Source: Methyloprofundus sedimenti (lineage in GTDB: Bacteria; Pseudomonadota; Gammaproteobacteria; Methylococcales; Methylomonadaceae). Taken from it: DNA of 64,000 bases. Within the stretch, counting starts at the first letter, position 1. Each line of letters opens with the position of its first letter. The notes beneath the pieces were generated by a model. That model was not told where the DNA came from and ran no database searches. It was given only the letters and a program-made list of their open reading frames with translations. Below are positions 54,922-64,000 of the stretch, in pieces. The position numbers and the translations under genes were made by a program. The stretch covers positions 62,001 through 126,000 of the forward strand of contig NZ_LPUF01000004.1 in NCBI RefSeq assembly GCF_002072955.1, read 5' to 3'.

Positions 54922-55735
54922 TCAAAGAGATGACCGGGCATTATCCCAAGCCAATCCTGTTCCAGGCGCATAATATAAACTGCTAGTGTTATTGCACCAG
55001 TCAGGAATATTGCAACGATAAAGAGTGTTATCAGTGCCTTTTACGATTGTACCCGGCTGGTATTAGCCTTGACCATCTGGATAGCTAAAATCACTTTTGG
55101 CAACTGGCGCAGTCCCTTCAGAAACTAATTCCCATGCACTACTCCATGCCAAACCAAGTCCGGGAGCATAGTAAGTGATACTGCCATTGCACCAACATGT
55201 AATGAGGCATTGATAAGTATTTCCATCTTGGCCGCGTATTAAATCTCCCTCTGTATAACTGCCAATATTATCTGGATAAATAAAACCAACGGAATCAACT
55301 ACGCTAACCGTAAAGCTTTTTTGCACAGCATGCTGATGACCCGTGGTTTCACCCCTGACAATTAACTGACAAGTGCCAACATATAGATCTTCTACATCAA
55401 ACTGTACTTGAGCACTGTTCAAAACAGGATATTCCTGGTAGCCAATTCTCGCACCTTGATAAAATAGCTCTGCGATTATAGCCATCGCAGGGTTGGCAGT
55501 AGTATCAAACACCAACTGCATAGGCTCGCCTGAACTAAATACAGACTGTTGCAAGTCAATCTCGAGTGAAGCACCTACTGCAGCTAAATCAATTTCAATT
55601 TCTATTCGGTTAATTGCTGAAGAAACGCCTGATGGATTCAACTCTGAAATGCAGTTCTAGTATTCAGGAGGCCTCGCGCCAATGCCATTAAGATAAGCTA
55701 CAACTCGTTTGTAAATGGTCTAATAAAACAGCCGA
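54922..55735 (-). pseudogene. Remnant of secreted protein with two CBM5/12-like carbohydrate-binding modules
   Basis: The longest open piece (55641-55063) encodes a beta-rich domain and one chitin-binding-type module (YTEGDLIRGQDGNTYQCLI ... WSSAWEL). Past the TAA at 55063-55065, the same frame continues with a second module (YQPGTIVKGTDNTLYRC ... LYYAPGTGLAWD) to 54922. Upstream, past an in-frame TAG at 55657-55659, it continues with TIYKRVVAYLNGIGARPPEY. So at least two nonsense codons interrupt one ancestral gene, and the catalytic part is gone. Confidence 0.72.
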
Positions 55736-56108
55736 ATAAGATACGACCATAATTAGTCGTGCAACATAAGACTTAGCTTGTCACCGTCTTCTATCGCGTT
55801 ATGAAAGTCAGTGCCAGGTGTGTATTATGCCGAGACAAATAGATCTGAATGAGTGAATACGTTATTTTCTAGTGTTTTGAATTACGTATGATTAAGCAAG
55901 ATGAGCTTTATAATTTTGCGTTTATCAAGGGCGATCATTGACGTTAAACTTGCGTCCCTTAGCCTGATCAATAGCTCCATTCTCAAAACCATTACCTATA
56001 GTAAAGATTTGTTGGAATTTATTGAGTAACAACTAAAGCCTGCGTCGACCATATGAATCCTGTATTGCTGAGGTTTTATGCTTTTCCGATAGATTTCCAG
56101 ACAAAAAA
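55736..56108. other. Intergenic region, nothing recognised
   Basis: About 370 bp between the carbohydrate-binding pseudogene and the next gene. It may be older debris of the pseudogene; I see no motif or frame worth calling. Confidence 0.4.
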
Positions 56109-56672
56109 TTAATCATTTAAACTATCTTTTAATAAGGGTGTTTGATCCTGATGCGGGTTTATTTTGTATTCTGCATCCAGAAATCCTGTTGATCTATTCA
56201 AGTCATTCAATGACTGTTCTTTTTTTCTAGCTTCATCGATTGCAAGCGCATCTTTCAGTACTTCACGATATGAACGATTAACTTTTTTAGCGTATTCGGT
56301 TTGCTGCTGATCTTTAATTTCAGCAACTGTCTGGACAGGTTCTTTTTTATATCGACTATCTAATTCATCGGCTAATTGCCTTAAACTCTTACTGATGTTT
56401 AAAAGCCGCTCAGATGCATGGTACTTATTTACATCCAGCGCAAAGTTTCTGGCAATTTCTTCACGCAGATTAAACCCATAAACAACATCTTCATGGTCCT
56501 TTTGCTGAAAATCATACTCGATATAAATATCTAATGGGTGACTGGCTTTTTTATCAAAAACTATATTAGCGCTTTCCATAGTGTAAGTTAATGCATCTAC
56601 AAATTGCTGCCTGACTTGTTCTAATTCATTAAAAATAAAATCTGCATTTAGTTTGCGTATTATGTATTTCAT
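56109..56672 (-). CDS. Hypothetical protein
   Basis: The 187-residue protein is hydrophilic and mostly helical, with likely coiled-coil stretches (residues about 85-160: LNISKSLRQLADELDSRYKK and onward). It has no signal or membrane segment. ATG is near GGTAAGAGA. I know no family. Confidence 0.6.
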   Translation of the reverse strand: MKYIIRKLNADFIFNELEQVRQQFVDALTYTMESANIVFDKKASHPLDIYIEYDFQQKDHEDVVYGFNLREEIARNFALDVNKYHASERLLNISKSLRQLADELDSRYKKEPVQTVAEIKDQQQTEYAKKVNRSYREVLKDALAIDEARKKEQSLNDLNRSTGFLDAEYKINPHQDQTPLLKDSLND

Positions 56673-57166
56673 TCTCTTACCGGATAATAGTAATCAGATT
56701 AGAGCTCTTTATATACTGCATAGCCTTTACTAACAAGTTCAATTTGAATTATCGTGCGCAGCGGCAAAAATGGAGTGCTGCAATGAAAAAACTTGCCCGT
56801 TAGGTAAAAAGAAAATATCTTAAAAAACGCGTTTGTTCTAATTCTAAAAGGGACAACCGGGTATAGTGCATTGAGACTTATTCTGTCATATTTGACAGTG
56901 TCAGCAGGGATCACGGACTGATGTAGTTTAACGTTTATAACGATAAATCAACAATGCTGACAGGACTCTAGACAATCAGGAAATATTATTGTTCTATCTC
57001 AAAAAAATGGCCCGATTTTAGCAAAACCGGGCCATTAATTTAGTTTCTAAACAGTTTTTTGTAATACTTGCAGGTATTATTTATCTGGCGGATAAAGCCG
57101 CCTATGCAAAATAAAAATGTATACTTGGCAAGCAAAAATCAAACTCATGGGGTTATAAATTCTGCT
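56673..57166. other. Intergenic region before the HvfA-like gene end
   Basis: The 494 bp hold the terminator of the HvfA-like gene (57000-57036) and two small hairpins near 57077 and 57090. No gene is seen; a 71-codon minus frame at 56699-56914 lacks support. Confidence 0.5.
57000..57036 (-). terminator. Rho-independent terminator of HvfA-like gene
   Basis: On the minus strand AATGGCCCG pairs with CGGGCCATT across a 13-base loop and is followed by a run of Ts. It lies 130 bp past the HvfA-like stop. Confidence 0.85.
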
Positions 57167-57934
57167 CTATTTACCAGCCGCTTTTTCAGGAGAGATCATA
57201 GCACCACAGCTTGCTTCTTCGCCTTTCATTCCCTTCATGCCGTCCATGCCTTTCATTCCGCCCATGCCTTTCATGTCACCCATGCCTTTCATGTCGCCCA
57301 TGCCTTTCATGTCACCCATGCCCTTCATGTCACCCATGCCCTTCATATCGCCCATGCCTTTCATGCCCATGCCACAGCTACCTTCTTTACCTTTCATCAT
57401 GTCACCGCACATACCTTCCATGCCTTTTTTCATTTTGCCATCTTGCATCATGCCGCCGCACATGCCTTCACCGCATTTCCCTTCTTTGCTTTTGCCCATA
57501 TCCATATTCATACCTTTTTGCATGGTATCGGGTGTGGTTTTTTTAGATTTTTTATTGCCCCATCCTGTCTTACTAACAGAGTAGCCTTTATTTTTTTCTT
57601 TTTTAGACGCTGATTTTTTCTGTAAATCTCCACACGCGCCTTCTTTGCCTTTCATCATCGCACCACAGACCTTTTCCAGGCCTTTTTTCATTTTGCCATT
57701 GTCCATCATGCTGCCGCATGAACCTTCGCCACAAGCAGCTTCCTTCTGCTTGTCCATTTTCATTTTAGAACCGCACTTCATCTCGCCTGCTTTATCTGAC
57801 TGCGCAAGCTGCATATAGCCACTGCTTAGTTCACTCATCGCAAATGGATTGCTTTCTGCATTAGCCACATTTACCGCGAATGTTGAAGCAATTGCTGAAC
57901 CGATAGTTGTTATAGTTTTTGTAGTTTTTTTCAT
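57167..57934 (-). CDS. HvfA-like Cys/Met-rich exported peptide (candidate RiPP metallophore precursor)
   Basis: The 255-residue protein has a signal peptide (to about VANA) and then SNPFAMSELSSGYMQLAQ, the hallmark start of HvfA precursors. It contains CGEG(S/M)CGG motifs (ACGEGSCG, KCGEGMCGG) of the kind modified by MNIO (DUF692) enzymes to oxazolone-thioamide copper ligands, and two blocks each ending CG.MMKGKEG.CG. Near the C-terminus MGDMKG is repeated at least five times in a Met-rich tail, which is unusual. It is longer than typical HvfA (about 100 residues). No HvfB/HvfC gene is next to it in this window. Confidence 0.75.
   Translation of the reverse strand: MKKTTKTITTIGSAIASTFAVNVANAESNPFAMSELSSGYMQLAQSDKAGEMKCGSKMKMDKQKEAACGEGSCGSMMDNGKMKKGLEKVCGAMMKGKEGACGDLQKKSASKKEKNKGYSVSKTGWGNKKSKKTTPDTMQKGMNMDMGKSKEGKCGEGMCGGMMQDGKMKKGMEGMCGDMMKGKEGSCGMGMKGMGDMKGMGDMKGMGDMKGMGDMKGMGDMKGMGGMKGMDGMKGMKGEEASCGAMISPEKAAGK
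57245..57365. repeat. Tandem ~18-bp repeats in HvfA-like gene
   Basis: CCCATGCC(T/C)TTCAT(G/A) units at 18-bp spacing encode the MGDMKG repeat. The pattern invites copy-number change by slippage. Long open frames on the other strand here are artefacts of the repeat. Confidence 0.85.
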
Positions 57935-58041
57935 GTTATCCTCAATATATTATGATTTGATGATGTATCAATTTTTTACACGGATTAGGTGCCTTTTGCA
58001 AGCGATAGTTGTGCAGCTTTGTTCATTTAATTATTTTAAGA

Positions 58042-58917
58042 CTAGGCATTTGCAATAAGCTCTTTCATCGCTAAGCCCATAATTGAAGGTGAATTGACTA
58101 CCCTTACGCCAGCTGCTTTTAATGCGGAAACTTTACTCTCTGCTGTGCCTTTACCGCCGGTGACTATGGCCCCCGCATGTCCCATGCGTTTACCTGCTGG
58201 CGCGGTTAAACCGGTAATATATGCAACCACTGGCTTAGTCACATGGTTTTTAATATATTCAGCTGCCTCTTCTTCTTCGCTACCACCGATTTCTCCAACC
58301 ATAATGATGCCCTGAGTATGCTCATCTGCTTGAAACCGACTAATGACATCAATAAAATTCATGCCGTGAATAGGATCGCCACCGATACCTACACACGTAC
58401 TTTGCCCCAGACCCTGCTGAGTTGTCTGATGGACTGCTTCGTAAGTTAATGTGCCCGAGCGGGAGACGATGCCAATGTTACCCGGTAGATGAATACTGCC
58501 AGGCATAATACCAATTTTGCAGGCTTCAGGCGTGATAATACCGGGGCAGTTTGGACCAATAAGTAGCGCATCACTTCCTGCCATCGCAGCCTTAACGCGC
58601 AACATATGTAAAACAGGAATGCCTTCAGTAATACAGACAATTAATTTAATACCTGCATCAACGGCTTCTAAAATTGCATCCGCAGCAAAAAAAGGCGGCA
58701 CATAAATAACACTGGCATCAGCCTGGGTGCTGGCATATGCCTGTTGCACAGTATCAAAAACCGGCAAGCCTAAATGTTCGGTTCCCCCGCGTCCAGGAGT
58801 AACGCCCGCAACAAGCCTGGTACCGTATGCCAAGGCATGCTTTGCATGGAAAGTACCTTGTTTGCCAGTAAAACCCTGACAAATAACGTTGGTGTTCTGG
58901 TCAACTAAAATACTCAT
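58042..58917 (-). CDS. sucD: Succinyl-CoA ligase (ADP-forming) alpha subunit
   Basis: The 291-residue protein has the CoA-binding Rossmann segment ([21 protein letters not shown]), [14 protein letters not shown] and the phosphorylated active-site His247 in GHAGAIV. It joins the TCA-cycle step succinyl-CoA to succinate with substrate-level ATP formation. Methylotrophs also have the related malate thiokinase MtkB, so the substrate is not fully certain. It overlaps sucC by 4 bp. Confidence 0.9.
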   Translation of the reverse strand: MSILVDQNTNVICQGFTGKQGTFHAKHALAYGTRLVAGVTPGRGGTEHLGLPVFDTVQQAYASTQADASVIYVPPFFAADAILEAVDAGIKLIVCITEGIPVLHMLRVKAAMAGSDALLIGPNCPGIITPEACKIGIMPGSIHLPGNIGIVSRSGTLTYEAVHQTTQQGLGQSTCVGIGGDPIHGMNFIDVISRFQADEHTQGIIMVGEIGGSEEEEAAEYIKNHVTKPVVAYITGLTAPAGKRMGHAGAIVTGGKGTAESKVSALKAAGVRVVNSPSIMGLAMKELIANA

Positions 58918-60083
58918 ATTCCTGCTCCAGCAAGGCTAACCGCTTGTTCGGCTGCATGATCCAGATTATCCGCAGCAATAATATTAGGTGCAGCACCCTC
59001 TAATAGCGCACGCCCTTCTTCTGCATGCGTGCCTTCCAGCCTGACTATAACCGGTAAATCCGTCTTAATTTGTTTTAATGCCCCCAGAATACCTTGAGCA
59101 ATGACATCGCAGTGCACAATTCCACCAAATATATTGACCAGTACAGCTTGTACATTTTTATCAGAGACAATCAGCTTAAATGCCTCGGTAACTTTGTCTG
59201 TGGTCGTGCCACCGCCAACATCCAGAAAATTAGCCGGGGATCCGCCTTTAAGCTTGACTAGATCCATGGTTGCCATCGCCAGGCCCGCGCCATTGACCAT
59301 ACAGCCTATATTGCCATCCAAGGTTATGTAGCTAAGGTCAAATTGCTTTGCCTTATTTTCTTTTTCATCTTCTTGTTCGGTATCGCGTAATGCCATGATG
59401 TCTTTATGCAAAGCAAGCGCATTGTCATCAAAGTTGATTTTTGCATCCAGTGCAAACAGGCGGCCGTCTGCTATTTCCACCAGAGGATTAATTTCTATTT
59501 GACTCGCATCTTTATCCACAAGCAGATTTACCATACCGGACATGACACTTTGCAAAGCTTTTATCTGTTCGCCCTGTAAGGATAATGCAAAGGCTATTTG
59601 CCGGCACTGATAAGACTGTAAGCCGGCGGCTGGATTAATAAATAATGTGATAATTTTTTCCGGACTTTGTTCGGCAACGGCTTCGATATCCATCCCGCCG
59701 GCCTCGGAAGCTATAAAGCAGAGCTTTTCCTCATGTCGGTCAACCAGTAAGCTAAGATAAAATTCGCGTTTAATAGGATAGGTTTTTTCAACTAAAACTG
59801 AATTAATCGGCAGGCCTGCTGCACCGGTTTGTTTTGTGACTAAACGTTGCCCCAGCATTTGTGCCGTGAATTGGGCAGCATCCTCGGCAGTTTGTGCGAT
59901 TTTTACGCCACCGACTTTGCCACGCCCACCTGCATGAACCTGAGCTTTTATTGCCCAGCTATCACCGGCTAAAGCTTGTGCTGCAGCAGATGCAGCGGCA
60001 GCAGTTGTAGCGACAACACTTTCGGGAACAGGTATCAGGTAATCTTTAAAGAGTTGTTTAGCCTGAAATTCATGAATATTCAT
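58914..60083 (-). CDS. sucC: Succinyl-CoA ligase (ADP-forming) beta subunit
   Basis: The 389-residue protein starts [20 protein letters not shown], has the ATP-grasp domain with [16 protein letters not shown] and EINPLVEI, and the C-terminal [31 protein letters not shown] and [12 protein letters not shown]. It matches E. coli SucC in pattern more closely than MtkA, so succinyl-CoA ligase is the better name. It begins the sucCD pair. Confidence 0.92.
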   Translation of the reverse strand: MNIHEFQAKQLFKDYLIPVPESVVATTAAAASAAAQALAGDSWAIKAQVHAGGRGKVGGVKIAQTAEDAAQFTAQMLGQRLVTKQTGAAGLPINSVLVEKTYPIKREFYLSLLVDRHEEKLCFIASEAGGMDIEAVAEQSPEKIITLFINPAAGLQSYQCRQIAFALSLQGEQIKALQSVMSGMVNLLVDKDASQIEINPLVEIADGRLFALDAKINFDDNALALHKDIMALRDTEQEDEKENKAKQFDLSYITLDGNIGCMVNGAGLAMATMDLVKLKGGSPANFLDVGGGTTTDKVTEAFKLIVSDKNVQAVLVNIFGGIVHCDVIAQGILGALKQIKTDLPVIVRLEGTHAEEGRALLEGAAPNIIAADNLDHAAEQAVSLAGAGI

Positions 60084-60346
60084 CGTAAACCTTATTTATA
60101 TAAATTAAGAACGAATAAAAACTTTACAGTATATATGCTGAGTATTTATTGGCAAGTAAACGAGCAATGCTATGCTGATTCTTTTTTTTCAAGCCCTGAT
60201 TCTTTTGATTGGCGCACGAAAGCCAGCGTATTATTGCACTTCGCCGGTGGATAATGCGTATAATTAACGAATCTATTGCTGTACAAAAACTTCTGCGAAA
60301 ACATGGCAACGCGGAATATTAACGCAAATTATCATCGCTATTTTTT

Positions 60347-61516
60347 ATGCCGAACGCCCGTTTATCTCCTCCACTTAGTTTGTATATACATTTCCCCTGG
60401 TGCATACAGAAATGTCCCTATTGTGACTTTAATTCCCATGCGGTTAAAGACACCTTCCCGGAGGATCGCTATATCAATGCCCTGATAGATGACCTGGCAC
60501 AAGATATAGCCAAATTCCAGGAAACCCGGACCATACAAAGTATCTTCATGGGCGGAGGCACACCCAGTCTATTTTCTGCTGCTCAGCTAGATCGTTTACT
60601 TACAGCTATGCAGCAATACCTGACTTTTGCTGATGATATAGAAATTACTCTGGAGGCCAACCCAGGTACCTTTGAAAGTGAAAAGTTTGCTGATTATAGA
60701 GCGATTGGCATTAACCGACTGTCTATTGGCATACAGAGCTTTAACGATCAACATTTAAAACGTTTGGGGCGCGTACATTCTGCACAGGAAGCTATTCGAG
60801 CCGTTAGCATTGCCCGACAGGCAGGTTTCGCTAACTTTAATCTGGATCTCATGTTTGGCTTACCTGAGAGCGCCGAGCAAGACAGCTTACACGATGTACA
60901 ACAAGCCATTGCATTACAACCCAGCCATATCTCCTTTTATCAACTGACTTTAGAGCCAAATACCTATTTTCATAAGTACCCGCCAGCATTACCAAATGAT
61001 GAAGCTATATTTAAAGAGCAATTGGCCTGCCAGCAACTATTAGCCGAACATGGCTATCAACAATATGAAATCTCCGCCTATGCGCAACCGGGTAAACAGT
61101 GCAGGCATAATATAAATTACTGGTCTTTTGGTGATTATTTAGGCATAGGCGCAGGAGCTCATGGAAAAATAACACGCAGCTTGCCTGCCAATATTGTACG
61201 CACCATGAAACCCAAACAACCCGAGCAATATCTCAAACACACTAAAGATGATAGACTTGCTCAGGCGATTAAACAGAGTGATTTGCCACTGGAATTTGTG
61301 ATGAATCACTTACGCTTAAAAAAGGGCTTTCATCTTGAGACCTACACACAAAGAACAGGATTATCATTACAATCCTTACAGCCTGCCTTAGCAGATTGTC
61401 TGCAACAAGGGCTGTTATTTGAACATCAACAACACTATGAATGTTCGGAAAAAGGCTGGCATTTTCTGGACACTATTTTAGAAAACTTTCTTAGCACGGA
61501 TATAACTGATGCTTGA
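60347..61516 (+). CDS. hemW: HemW, radical-SAM haem chaperone
   Basis: The 389-residue radical SAM protein has YIHFPWCIQKCPYCDF with cluster cysteines Cys19, Cys23 and Cys26, GGGTPS for SAM, and LEANPGT. The HemW C-terminal domain is present (GAHGKI, FVMNHLRLKKGF). Formerly annotated as oxygen-independent coproporphyrinogen oxidase; it is now seen as a haem chaperone. It overlaps pyrE by 8 bp. Confidence 0.92.
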   Translation: MPNARLSPPLSLYIHFPWCIQKCPYCDFNSHAVKDTFPEDRYINALIDDLAQDIAKFQETRTIQSIFMGGGTPSLFSAAQLDRLLTAMQQYLTFADDIEITLEANPGTFESEKFADYRAIGINRLSIGIQSFNDQHLKRLGRVHSAQEAIRAVSIARQAGFANFNLDLMFGLPESAEQDSLHDVQQAIALQPSHISFYQLTLEPNTYFHKYPPALPNDEAIFKEQLACQQLLAEHGYQQYEISAYAQPGKQCRHNINYWSFGDYLGIGAGAHGKITRSLPANIVRTMKPKQPEQYLKHTKDDRLAQAIKQSDLPLEFVMNHLRLKKGFHLETYTQRTGLSLQSLQPALADCLQQGLLFEHQQHYECSEKGWHFLDTILENFLSTDITDA

Positions 61517-62150
61517 TTATCAAAAACAATTTATTCAATATTCCCTGGATTGCGGCGTATTAAAATTTGGTGAATTTCATTTAAAATCAGGACGGATCAG
61601 TCCTTATTTTTTTAATACCGGTCTTTTTAATAGCGGCGCGCAACTAGCAAAGCTGGGACAATTTTATGCTCAGGCACTTATTCATTCAGGCCTGAAAGTC
61701 GATATTTTATACGGACCCGCATATAAAGGAATCCCTTTAGTCAGTGCCGCCTCAATCGCCTATGCGCAAATGCAGGACAGCGATATTCCGTTTGCCTTTA
61801 ACCGCAAAGAAGCCAAAGATCACGGTGAGGGTGGCAATCTGGTTGGTGCGCCGCTGAAAGGTAATGTCCTGATTCTGGATGATGTCATAACTGCAGGGAC
61901 TTCTGTACGCGAATCAGTCGTAATTATTAACGCGGCTGGCGCAACACCCGCAGGTGTATTGATTGCATTAGACCGACAGGAAAAAGGGGAGAATGACATT
62001 TCTGCCATACAGGAAGTCAGTCAGCGTTATGCAATGCCCGTGATATCGATCATTGCACTTGAACATATTATTGAATTTATTGCCGGCGATAAATCTTATA
62101 ATGTGCATATTGCTGCAATTAAAGAGTATCAAAAGCAATATGGCATTTAG
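61509..62150 (+). CDS. pyrE: Orotate phosphoribosyltransferase
   Basis: The 213-residue protein has the PRPP-binding motif VLILDDVITAGTS (residues 120-132) and the catalytic loop RKEAKDHGEGG (99-109). It makes orotidine monophosphate in pyrimidine synthesis. The length is normal. It overlaps hemW and is probably cotranscribed with it. Confidence 0.95.
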   Translation: MLDYQKQFIQYSLDCGVLKFGEFHLKSGRISPYFFNTGLFNSGAQLAKLGQFYAQALIHSGLKVDILYGPAYKGIPLVSAASIAYAQMQDSDIPFAFNRKEAKDHGEGGNLVGAPLKGNVLILDDVITAGTSVRESVVIINAAGATPAGVLIALDRQEKGENDISAIQEVSQRYAMPVISIIALEHIIEFIAGDKSYNVHIAAIKEYQKQYGI

Positions 62151-62226
62151 AGTACTTAAAGACGTGCTGCTTTAACAAGTTGTATTAATGGGCACGAGCA
62201 AAACACTCCTTTGCCCATTCTTCCTC

Positions 62227-63180
62227 CTAATTGTCGAATTTAATTATTCCACGCTCCCTAGAGACTTCCTTAGGTGTTATCCCAAAATAATTATAAAACG
62301 CAGTACTAAAATTACCTGCATGAGTATAGCCTACGTAATATGCGGCGCTAGCGACCTGACAGTGGGTGGATGCGAGTAGTTGATAGGCCTTTTCCATGCG
62401 AATATCTAATAACAAGCCATAAGGCGTGGTATTAAAGTATTGATGGAAGAGCTTTTTTAATTTGCTTGAATTAGTTCCCACTTTTTGCGCCAGTTCAGCC
62501 ACTGTTGGCGGTGATTTAAACATACATAATAAAATATCGCGCGCTGCATTGGCTAAATAAATTTCGTGTAGATTTTCTGTCTTGTAAGGCTGAAATAAAT
62601 GCATTAGTTCAGCTGTTAATATGTTCATAGCCTGGGTATGCATAAACATGGTACGCATTGCCCCCTGTTCATTGTTTTTTAGTAGTTGTTGCACTGCTAT
62701 ATGGCTTTGACAGGCCATTGGCTGGCAGCTTAAAGTTTTTAGATTATTGTGTTTAAACAAATCTTCCAATTGTTGCTCTTCTATATACCTACGCAACCAA
62801 TTTTTATTTAATATCAGACGTAATTGGTGAGTTGGTTGATCCGCTTGATACTGACGTTCACCTACCGTGGTGTTAAATCGTGTAATGGTTGAGTATCCTT
62901 GTTTAAAAATAACTTCATCGCCATTTTTTGCTGCAAATCGAGAGCTGCCTTGCAAGGCTAAGGTCACGACAATTTTTGGTTCAGCATGATCTATCTGACT
63001 GATAATTGCTGTATCTTTTGTTGGTTGATAAGAGGTCTCGATATAGCTTAAATCTGCATCAAGCTGAGTATTCGTAAATTGGTAGTAACCTAAATCATCC
63101 GGTAATAACGCATGTGACGTAGTGTTTTGTTGCGCGATAAGCGACTGTAATTCTGAATTCTGGATGCGATAGGGTTTCAT
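62227..63180 (-). CDS. AraC-family transcriptional regulator
   Basis: The 317-residue protein has a variable N-terminal sensor region and a C-terminal AraC DNA-binding domain: first helix-turn-helix VAELAQKVGTNSSKLKKLFHQYF, second SAAYYVGYTHAGNFSTAFYNYFGITPKEV. The next gene upstream is a divergently transcribed exported amidohydrolase, a plausible target. The effector is unknown. Confidence 0.88.
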   Translation of the reverse strand: MKPYRIQNSELQSLIAQQNTTSHALLPDDLGYYQFTNTQLDADLSYIETSYQPTKDTAIISQIDHAEPKIVVTLALQGSSRFAAKNGDEVIFKQGYSTITRFNTTVGERQYQADQPTHQLRLILNKNWLRRYIEEQQLEDLFKHNNLKTLSCQPMACQSHIAVQQLLKNNEQGAMRTMFMHTQAMNILTAELMHLFQPYKTENLHEIYLANAARDILLCMFKSPPTVAELAQKVGTNSSKLKKLFHQYFNTTPYGLLLDIRMEKAYQLLASTHCQVASAAYYVGYTHAGNFSTAFYNYFGITPKEVSRERGIIKFDN

Positions 63181-63497
63181 TTTTGTCTGTATTTACCGAG
63201 TTCTATGCCAAAAAAATATTAAAGTAACCGTTTAGCATATATAAAACATCTTTTAGCATACAAACTCAGTTAGAAATAGTACTTATTTTTGGATAAGATC
63301 AATGCGTGCTGTGGTCAATACTTTATAGACTGAATTATATGTATTGCCATAAAGCTTTTAGCTCACAAATATACATGCAATGTACTTTTTTTATTTCCGT
63401 TTCCAGAGCCTGGTCTGTAAAGATTACGACTTGTTTAGAGTGCAGCTAAAAACGTTTGTATGCGGTTCGTGTGTAAAACTAATAACAAGGAAAAAAA
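63181..63497. promoter_or_regulatory. Divergent region between AraC regulator and amidohydrolase
   Basis: These 317 bp are AT-rich. A GGAAAA-type ribosome site precedes the amidohydrolase ATG. ATATATAAAACATCTTTTAGCATA and AAAGCTTTTAGCTCA share TTTTAGC (near 63250 and 63356), which might be an operator half-site. Confidence 0.35.
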
Positions 63498-64000
63498 ATG
63501 AAATTAAAATCTCTTCTGTCGGTGACCACGCCCTTTATGTTGGCTATGTGTTTGAATCAAGGTTTCAGTGCCATTGTTTATGCTCACAATGGTGAAGATC
63601 ATGGCAATACTAATACAGACATAGTACAGGATGCGCCTGATTGTCAGGTGTTATCTGCTGACCGACTGTTTGATGGTGATATGCTTATGGAAAACCAGGC
63701 GGTATTACTTAATGGCAATAAAGTTGTCAGTATCGGCACTGCGAGCGAATTAAGTAAACTCTGTGGCTACCGGATAGAATTGGGTGATGCGACAATTTTG
63801 CCTGGATTTATTGAGTCTCATGCGCATGTCGCTTTTCAAAATGTACGCAAAGACAAGGTTTTGGCTCATGGTATTACTACGGTGCAGGATACGGGTGGAG
63901 CATTGCAAGTAACGGAAGGCGGTGACGGCGCTTTACGTTTATTGAGTACGGGGCCTATTATTCAGGCACCAGGCGGTTATCCACTGAACATATTTGGCGG
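63498..64000 (+). CDS. Exported amidohydrolase-family protein, N-terminal part (truncated by window edge)
   Basis: The open frame runs from ATG 63498 to the window end. A signal peptide (SLLSVTTPFMLAMCLNQGFSAIVYA) and a His-rich start (HNGEDHGN) precede an amidohydrolase beginning: VLSADRLFDGDMLMENQAVLLNGNKVVSIG, then the metal-binding HxH in PGFIESHAHVAF. ITTVQDTGG follows. Imidazolonepropionase-like exported hydrolases of this type cleave C-N bonds; the substrate is unknown. It is divergent from the AraC gene. Confidence 0.85.
   Translation, partial: MKLKSLLSVTTPFMLAMCLNQGFSAIVYAHNGEDHGNTNTDIVQDAPDCQVLSADRLFDGDMLMENQAVLLNGNKVVSIGTASELSKLCGYRIELGDATILPGFIESHAHVAFQNVRKDKVLAHGITTVQDTGGALQVTEGGDGALRLLSTGPIIQAPGGYPLNIFG

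Noticed and set aside
57245-57365. CRISPR array
   Set aside because: The 18-bp units are contiguous, encode protein and have no spacers. No other regularly spaced repeats were seen in the window.
57068-57613. Plus-strand frames opposite the HvfA-like gene (His/Ala-rich or Pro/Met-rich products)
   Set aside because: They are translations of the antisense of the 18-bp repeats; the minus-strand frame has a signal peptide and family motifs.
58042-60083. Malate thiokinase (mtkAB) in place of sucCD
   Set aside because: The beta subunit follows the SucC pattern closely and no serine-cycle gene is nearby; the alternative cannot be excluded entirely.

Overview
The window reads as about 64 kb of chromosome from an AT-leaning gammaproteobacterium. 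An early-cobalt cobalamin pathway, a Met- and Cys-rich HvfA-like peptide, a Treponema-type TPAT transporter and MoxR-associated Bat proteins together suggest a Methylococcales-type methanotroph relative. No pmo, mxa or rRNA gene is present to prove this, so the placement is inference. A 1-acylglycerol-phosphate acyltransferase runs off the left edge and an amidohydrolase runs off the right edge.

Layout. 0-7.3 kb is housekeeping and small genes: plsC end, M23 peptidase, flavin reductase, RRM and VF530 proteins, rpiA, a PrxQ-type peroxiredoxin and a TAXI solute-binding protein. 7.9-9.0 kb is an IS630-family insertion sequence, which sits directly before a DUF4381-batA-batBC operon (9.2-12.5 kb). 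12.7-16.6 kb holds a hydroxyisobutyrate-dehydrogenase-like gene, an outer-membrane protein, cobM/cbiF and cbiX. 16.7-23.4 kb (minus) is a TPAT transporter: one fused TRAP permease and two tandem pairs of T component and binding protein. argS and a SPOR protein follow. 26.1-30.9 kb is accessory DNA with a tRNA-like element, small cassette-like genes, the first copy of an HEAGH-protein module and an IS982 remnant. A frameshifted GH17-like secreted protein, yaiI, an MscS channel, a haem lipoprotein and a membrane cold-shock protein follow. 36.0-44.4 kb (minus) is the main corrin cluster: cbiD, cobL, cobI, a small membrane protein, split cbiG, a CobJ-HutX fusion and a 2Fe-2S ferredoxin, with cbiC upstream behind an M48 peptidase. 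44.7-45.7 kb is the second HEAGH module in inverted orientation. 45.8-53.9 kb has a glycosyltransferase, redoxin, MOSC protein, a membrane pair, a frameshifted HPP-CBS protein, a shortened multicopper oxidase and a split SufR-like regulator. 53.9-57 kb is decayed DNA with transposase and carbohydrate-binding pseudogenes. 57-64 kb has the HvfA-like gene, sucCD, hemW, pyrE, an AraC regulator and the amidohydrolase.

How genes work together. cbiX, cobI/cbiL, cobJ/cbiH, cobM/cbiF, cbiG, cbiD, cobL (cbiE-cbiT) and cbiC cover corrin-ring synthesis from sirohydrochlorin, except the cobK/cbiJ reductase, which is not in the window. The TPAT genes form one uptake system with two alternative periplasmic receptors. 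The most unusual items are a two-copy MITE with perfect target duplications, one of them spanning a stop codon; the inverted duplicate of the HEAGH protein with a conserved leader hairpin; the CobJ-HutX fusion; the orphan HvfA-like metallophore precursor; and the shortened copper oxidase beside a SufR-like sensor.
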